Positions 59,504 to 64,000 of a stretch of 64,000 nucleotides of DNA are shown here, one piece after another; the stretch's first letter is position 1; each line of letters begins with the position of its first letter. The notes beneath the pieces were generated by a model. That model had not been told where the DNA came from. It made no database searches and saw only the letters and a list, made by a program, of their open reading frames with translations. This DNA comes from Diospyros lotus (taxonomy: Eukaryota > Streptophyta > Magnoliopsida > Ericales > Ebenaceae), in assembly GCF_014633365.1 (NCBI RefSeq), contig NC_068347.1, positions 12,863,655 through 12,927,654 on the forward strand, given 5' to 3'. The position numbers were made by a program, and so were the translations under genes.

Positions 59504-60929
59504 TCATAGGATGACATCGAAGTCATGCATCTCCATCAGTATAAGATCTATCTTAAATTTCTCGTCCTCAATATCCACATCACAATCTCGGATCATTAAA
59601 TTAGTCTCCATAGTCTCCCCAATTGGAGATTGAATTCTAACTCCATGCCCTATTATCGAGGGTGCAAGACCCAAACTCCTAGCAGACTCATTTGCTATGA
59701 ATGAATGAGTGGCACCAGGGTCTACCAATGCATGTACAGGAGTAGTGTGGATGAAGAGCGTACCTTCCACAACGATCGGGTCAGCATCAGCCTCCGCCTT
59801 TGTTAGTTGAAATACTCGTGCTGATTGTGGGCCTGGTTTTCCCTCTGGCTTCTTCCTTGGGTCAGACTTGTCTCGTTGGGGGCAGTTCCATGAATAATGT
59901 CCCCGTTGCTTGCAAGCATAGCACGTTACTTCCCTTTTGGCCCCTTCCTCGATCTTCAATGTTTTCCTCGAAGGGCAGTCTCTCGCTAAATGTCCAACTT
60001 CTCCACACATAAAGCAACCTGCTCCTTTGCTTTTGGTCCCACACTTGTTGTTAGCATGCCTCCTTTGGCACTTCTTGCAATATCTTTCCCTCTTAAATTT
60101 AGCTCCTTCAGGCTTCTTGAATTGTGCTACTGGAGGGTTTGTTGATTTGTCTTTGCTCTCCACCTCCTTTTTCACATCACTTCGGAGTTTCAGCTCTCCC
60201 TGAGCCATCATGTTTCGCTCAACAGTAATAGCCTTCTCAACTGCATCATCAAAAGTACGAATGTTCCACGCGTACAGTACTTGCTTCACTTCCTTTCTAA
60301 GTCCTTGAAAGAACTTCTGGGCCTTCTCAAATTCATCCGTAGTGTACATAGGTACATACTTTATCAGCTTGGAAAACTTGGCCTCGTACTGCACCACAAA
60401 CATATCCTCTGATTGGTTCAGCTTCAAAAACTCTTGTTTCTTCACCTCTCTCCAGTACTCAGGAAAGTACTTATCATTGAATGCAATTTTGAACTGCTCC
60501 CAGGTAATAGGTGTCACCCGCACCTCCTCATTTTCTTGGATGGTATTTCGAGTCCTTAAGACTCTTGACATTGACTTCCACCAGATAGCCGCTTCTTCCT
60601 CTAACATAAATGTAGCGCACCTTACCCAGTGGTCTTCAGGGCACTCCAAGTGTTCCAGTAGTTTTTCAGTTTGCTCCATCCAATATTCTCCTACACTTTG
60701 GGTCCATTTCTGGGTCTCCCTTAAAGCTTGGCGGATGTAAATCTCGAAACATCTTCAGCCAATTTGTAGTAGGGGTTTCTGGTCTGTTCACCGAACTCAT
60801 CATCATTTCGACGAACCTTTCGAATGACTTATCACCACTTGGCCTTTCCGAGCCACTTCCTTCTGGGAAGTCTTGAGATGACGACTGGGCCTGGCTCCTT
60901 CTCCTACGAAGTCGTTCTTCACGGCTCAT
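59504..60929 (-). pseudogene. gag-pro: Chromovirus D gag and protease
   Basis: Start chosen at MSREERLRRRRSQ (60929), since the upstream extension of that frame is unlike gag. A frameshift near 60700 moves from LHPPSFKGDPEMDP to the capsid frame (LECPEDHWVRCATFML, IAFNDKYFPEYWREVK, VQYEAKFSKLIKYVP). Nucleocapsid has the CCHC knuckles CFMCGEVGHLARDCP and CYACKQRGHYSWNCP plus an upstream CKKCQRRHANNKC. Protease carries ALVDPGATHSFIA, where D-P-G-A replaces D-S-G-A, a common variant in this clade. The frame ends at 59504 in a TGA just before MDFLSRY. Gag makes the particle; protease matures it. Confidence 0.9.
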
Positions 60930-61211
60930 CTGCACAATGGCACAAGCGACATTCATTTTTCTACTACACCATAGCCACACATACATACATAACACAAGTT
61001 TCGGGCAATGCCATACAAGATGATGTTTCCAACGTAACTTATTTATTTGCATAAACAAGACACAGGCTTACAAAAGAGCTTTCCCCATTACAAAAGTTTT
61101 CAAAAAGAGGAAAAGCTTATAGTCATCATGAACCAAAGCCACACAAAACAAAATACATCAAGTTTTCCCCCACTAGCCCCACAAACTCAACCCCCAGAGC
61201 TCACTAGTCAC

Positions 61212-61841
61212 CTAGCATGACTTAGCCCTACCCATGGCCTCCACATCACAACCCTCGCTACTAGGCCCATCAACCACATAACTACTTTGAGGCCTACATG
61301 GGATCACCCCGCCTCGAAGCTTTAGGCTAACCGGGTCGCTATAGTAGATGCCAATCAGGGACTCGGACTCCTCCGAGGGGTCCTCATAAGGGGCTTCGGG
61401 AGAGTCTACCTCCCTATTAAGGTCTTCCTCTGAATCATCTATGGTCTCATTGCTTCCCACACTTTCTTCGTCTGGTCCCGCATGCCCACGGGTGACTTCT
61501 CTAGACTGCCACACGTCTGTCTCCCGTATCATCTCAATGAACAAGGTGAAGTTTTGGGATACTCTTGGACGTCTCGCAATCCTTCTTGCGTACCGCCTCC
61601 ACTTGCCATGGAGTAATTCTTTCACATAGTGCACCTTCACTTCACCCAACAATGCAGGAGGTAAGGCTGTGCCCGGGGTCTCCGTAATGACGTCCTCCAC
61701 CCTACTAAGGTAGCGCTGGATGGACTCTCCGGGTCTCATCACTGATATGGCTAAAGTCCACTGGGCCTTCAGCCTCCGGATGTAGTCTCGCACTAGCCAC
61801 ACTGAACGAAATGGGGTTCGTCTCTCCATACCTACGCACAA
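61212..61841 (-). CDS. Unidentified ORF between PBS and gag of chromovirus D
   Basis: An unbroken frame of 209 codons (MCVGMERRTPFRS ..., or start at the second Met) lying upstream of gag on the same strand. I do not recognise it. The first half is basic with a possible helical fold (RRLKAQWTLAISVMRPGE, RYLSRVEDVITE, KELLHGKWRRYARRIARRP) weakly recalling a gag capsid; the second half is acidic (EESVGSNETIDDSEEDLN). It is free of stops although gag and pol carry lesions, which may mean a real product or chance. The 150-bp gap between it and the gag-side frame argues for separate translation or a short leader exon. Confidence 0.45.
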   Translation of the reverse strand: MCVGMERRTPFRSVWLVRDYIRRLKAQWTLAISVMRPGESIQRYLSRVEDVITETPGTALPPALLGEVKVHYVKELLHGKWRRYARRIARRPRVSQNFTLFIEMIRETDVWQSREVTRGHAGPDEESVGSNETIDDSEEDLNREVDSPEAPYEDPSEESESLIGIYYSDPVSLKLRGGVIPCRPQSSYVVDGPSSEGCDVEAMGRAKSC

Positions 61842-61949
61842 AACACCACACCATAGATATCAACCCAAAGACATCACCACCACAACAATCATATCATCAT
61901 AACTATGATGCCCAACAATCGTGAAAATCCTATCTCAAACTAGAATCAC

Positions 61950-61961
61950 GCTCTGATACCA
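61950..61961 (-). other. Primer binding site, initiator-Met tRNA (D)
   Basis: Minus strand TGGTATCAGAGC, three bases inside the 5' LTR end at 61965. Confidence 0.92.
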
Positions 61962-61964
61962 AAC

Positions 61965-64000
61965 TGTAACGCCCCGCTCCCACCTATGGGTGTTACTCAC
62001 GAATAGCCAACTTACTATTCACATGCTAGGGCAAAGATGAAGAGACGGCTACATTTCAACGGGAAACGACCTAGGTGGGAACTAGGCTTTGCCTTCTCTT
62101 CGCTCTGCTCGAGGGTCCGGGAATTATCAAACGACCTATTAAAACCCGAAACCTCGCAATCGTCACCCCTTCTCGAGCTCCCTAACGAAGGGCTAAGGGT
62201 GACCTACCAAGATCGAAAGAAAATAAGTTAACTCTCTAGCTTAAATAATTTATGGCATAACGCCTTAATTATAAGAAAATAAATTTTTCCTATCTTTGCC
62301 CCAACCATTAACCCATTTATCTCACTTCCAATTCCTTTGGAAAATATTTGGATTAATACTTCTTTGGAAAAATTTAAATAAATTTTCCTCATTAAAGCTC
62401 TATTGATTTTCCCTTTATTTATTTCAAAATTTCCATAATTTTCCAACCATTAGGAAATTAATTTTTGAAATACAAATCTCAAGCATCCTCATCCAATTTC
62501 AAACTTTAAGGAAAATACTCCATTATTTAATTTCCCAAAATGTAGAAATTTTTTCCCACAATTGCCTCAAATTCACATTAATTTAAAAATTAATTTAGAG
62601 GCTAAATACTCATTTATTTATTTATTTATTTAAATTATTTCAGAACTTTATAAAATCTCAAAAATAATTAAATAACCAAAAAAATATAAAAAATAACTTC
62701 ACAGCAGCCATAGGGGGGGCAGTAGCCGTCGCGCCCCCCAGCGTGCGCAGGCCCCGCGCGCGCTGGCCGCGCAGGCCTCGCGCGCGGGCCACGCACGCCC
62801 CACGCGCGCTGGCCGGCCGCGCACGCACGCTGCGCGCGGCCGCGCCAGCCTCGCCCAGGCGCGCCCTTGGCCGCGCCAGCCCACTGCCTCACCCATTTTT
62901 TCACAAAAAAATATATATATATATTTTTTTAAATACCATATTTTTCAGAATACATTTCCATACCAAGGGGCTTCCAAAACACTCAAGTTTACCCCCCTTT
63001 TTACCACATTTACATACATTCAAAGTTTAACAAAATAATACAACACAAACACAAAACTACATAACCACTACACATGGTTTCCTCTTTGCTTCAATACCTT
63101 CACCCTTGCAAAACTCCCTTTCCCTTTGATGATTCTCCACCTACATTGAGGTCAAAGGACCTTATGAGCCAATGCTCAGTAAGGCTGCTATGCAAATGTA
63201 AATGAAGTATGAGAAACATAACATGTAATGTAAATGCAATGCATATTAAGGGTAGTTCTCCATGCCCTCATAACCACTTAGGTTAAGGCACCAACCAACC
63301 CGTCTCTCCCCTCACAAGTCCTCCTTATGGCCATAGGTCCACTTCAGCACAAAACATGCAAAAAACCATTACATGCAACTCATTCACACATGTACAAATG
63401 CAAGCAAAAACCCCTCCACTTGGGGCTATCCCTTACCTTGTTTCTTTGAAGCTTTAATACTCTCACAAGTCAAGAATCCCTCTTAGACTTTGAAGCTTCA
63501 ACACCTCCACAAGCTAAGACTCACCCTTAAAGAAAAATAATAAAGGGATTTTAGCTCTTAAACACATGCATTCAACTATATCAAGGGAGAAAACTAGATT
63601 TACCTTTGCTAGTCTTTCTTTCCCCTTCTCTTAGACTTGCTTGCCTTCTTGCTTCTTCACTTCACAAATGGAAAAAAAAGCTTTGAACCAATTTCTCACT
63701 TCTTATTTATAGAGCTTTCTTCTTAATCCATGCCAAATCTAAAGATCACATCCTAGCCATAGATTTCTTCTTATTTCAAGAGACTTAATCTCCACCTTTG
63801 AACATTAGCACAATCCTTGTGCTTCTCCCAATTTAAATCCTAGCCCTTGATTTTAGGAGAACACTTGTCTAGATTCAAAGGAAACACAAATCCAAGAGAC
63901 TTGTCTTCTTAATTCTCATCCATTGATCTTTCTTTGGAGACTAAATCTCCTCCCTTGGATCAATCCCAATTTTCCATAATTCTCCATTTTCCAAATAATT
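61965..64000 (-). repeat. 5' LTR of chromovirus D, cut by window edge
   Basis: Matches 53630 onward nearly base for base to the end of the window; about 630 bases remain outside. Hairpin GAGCCAATGCTC at 63166-63177 has lost one pair relative to the other LTR. GC-rich block at 62715-62885; TATA at about 63702-63714. Confidence 0.92.

Larger units (their letters stand above)
53630..64000 (-). mobile_element. Tekay/Del-like chromovirus D, 5' LTR cut by window edge
   Basis: Minus strand: 5' LTR (beyond 64000 to 61965), tRNA-iMet PBS, small upstream ORF, gag with zinc knuckles, protease, RT, RNase H, integrase with C-terminal chromodomain, PPT, 3' LTR (56298-53630). Long LTRs (2669 bp) and the chromodomain favour Tekay/Del. 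I counted about 14 LTR differences in the first 310 bases, mostly transitions. Coding lesions are few: a nonsense codon at 59504 and frameshifts near 60700, 58412 and 57587. It interrupts pol of element C; flank tctgt at 53625-53629 should recur beyond the window. Confidence 0.9.

Noticed and set aside
56760..60740. Plus-strand ORFs of 60-136 codons over chromovirus D
   Set aside because: They are antisense shadows of the gag-pol frames.

Overview
The window looks like flowering-plant heterochromatin built almost entirely of nested LTR retrotransposons. I recognise three Ty3/gypsy lineages (Athila, Tat with an archaeal-type RNase H, and a Tekay/Del-like chromovirus), non-autonomous large retrotransposon derivatives (LARDs), solo LTRs and two CACTA transposon ends. 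I see no host gene, tRNA, rRNA or CRISPR array. The species cannot be named from this sequence.

Layout, left to right. 1-3592: LTR plus end of internal region of a LARD (minus strand) running off the left edge. 3593-3835: CACTA terminus. 3836-7576: Tat-type fragment (tandem repeats and 3' LTR, plus strand) holding a solo LTR (3942-6425). 7577-8871: copia-like LTR fragment. 8872-9765: AT-rich DNA with an (ATA)n microsatellite. 9766-10035: second CACTA terminus. 10036-17805: 3' LTR and non-coding internal DNA of a minus-strand element (E), split by a solo LTR (13837-16543). 17806-18888: 3' LTR and flank of a second Tat element (C2). 18889-21213: partial plus-strand LTR (G). 21214-34631: decayed Athila element with two solo-LTR insertions (21888-23995, 28722-31133). 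34632-53629: Tat element C (minus strand) with an oppositely oriented extra ORF, a 47-bp tandem array and the 3' part of pol, split by a full-length LARD (39458-50856, TSD ccata). 53630-64000: Tekay-like chromovirus D (minus strand), whose 5' LTR runs off the right edge.

The insertions nest as E < C2 < G < Athila < C < D, and all six are still open at the right edge. The coding regions are inactive by nonsense and frameshift mutations. Most stops in Athila and C are of a kind one C-to-T change makes from CAA, CAG or CGA, as expected for methylated DNA. LTR pairs suggest the LARD at 39458-50856 is recent (6 differences counted in about the first 340 bases) and D is older (about 14 in 310).

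The most interesting features are: (i) the C-family LTR and its flank, with TATA-like boxes facing opposite ways, a repeated 18-bp palindrome ACTCGGTCATGACCGAGT near both, and an antisense PF04195-like gene with a probable 84-nt intron; (ii) a small hairpin in several Tekay-like LTR families with compensatory changes; (iii) a two-hairpin module around GTGGTTCGGC in three unrelated element contexts; (iv) arrays of CpG-centred palindromes in two other LTR families.
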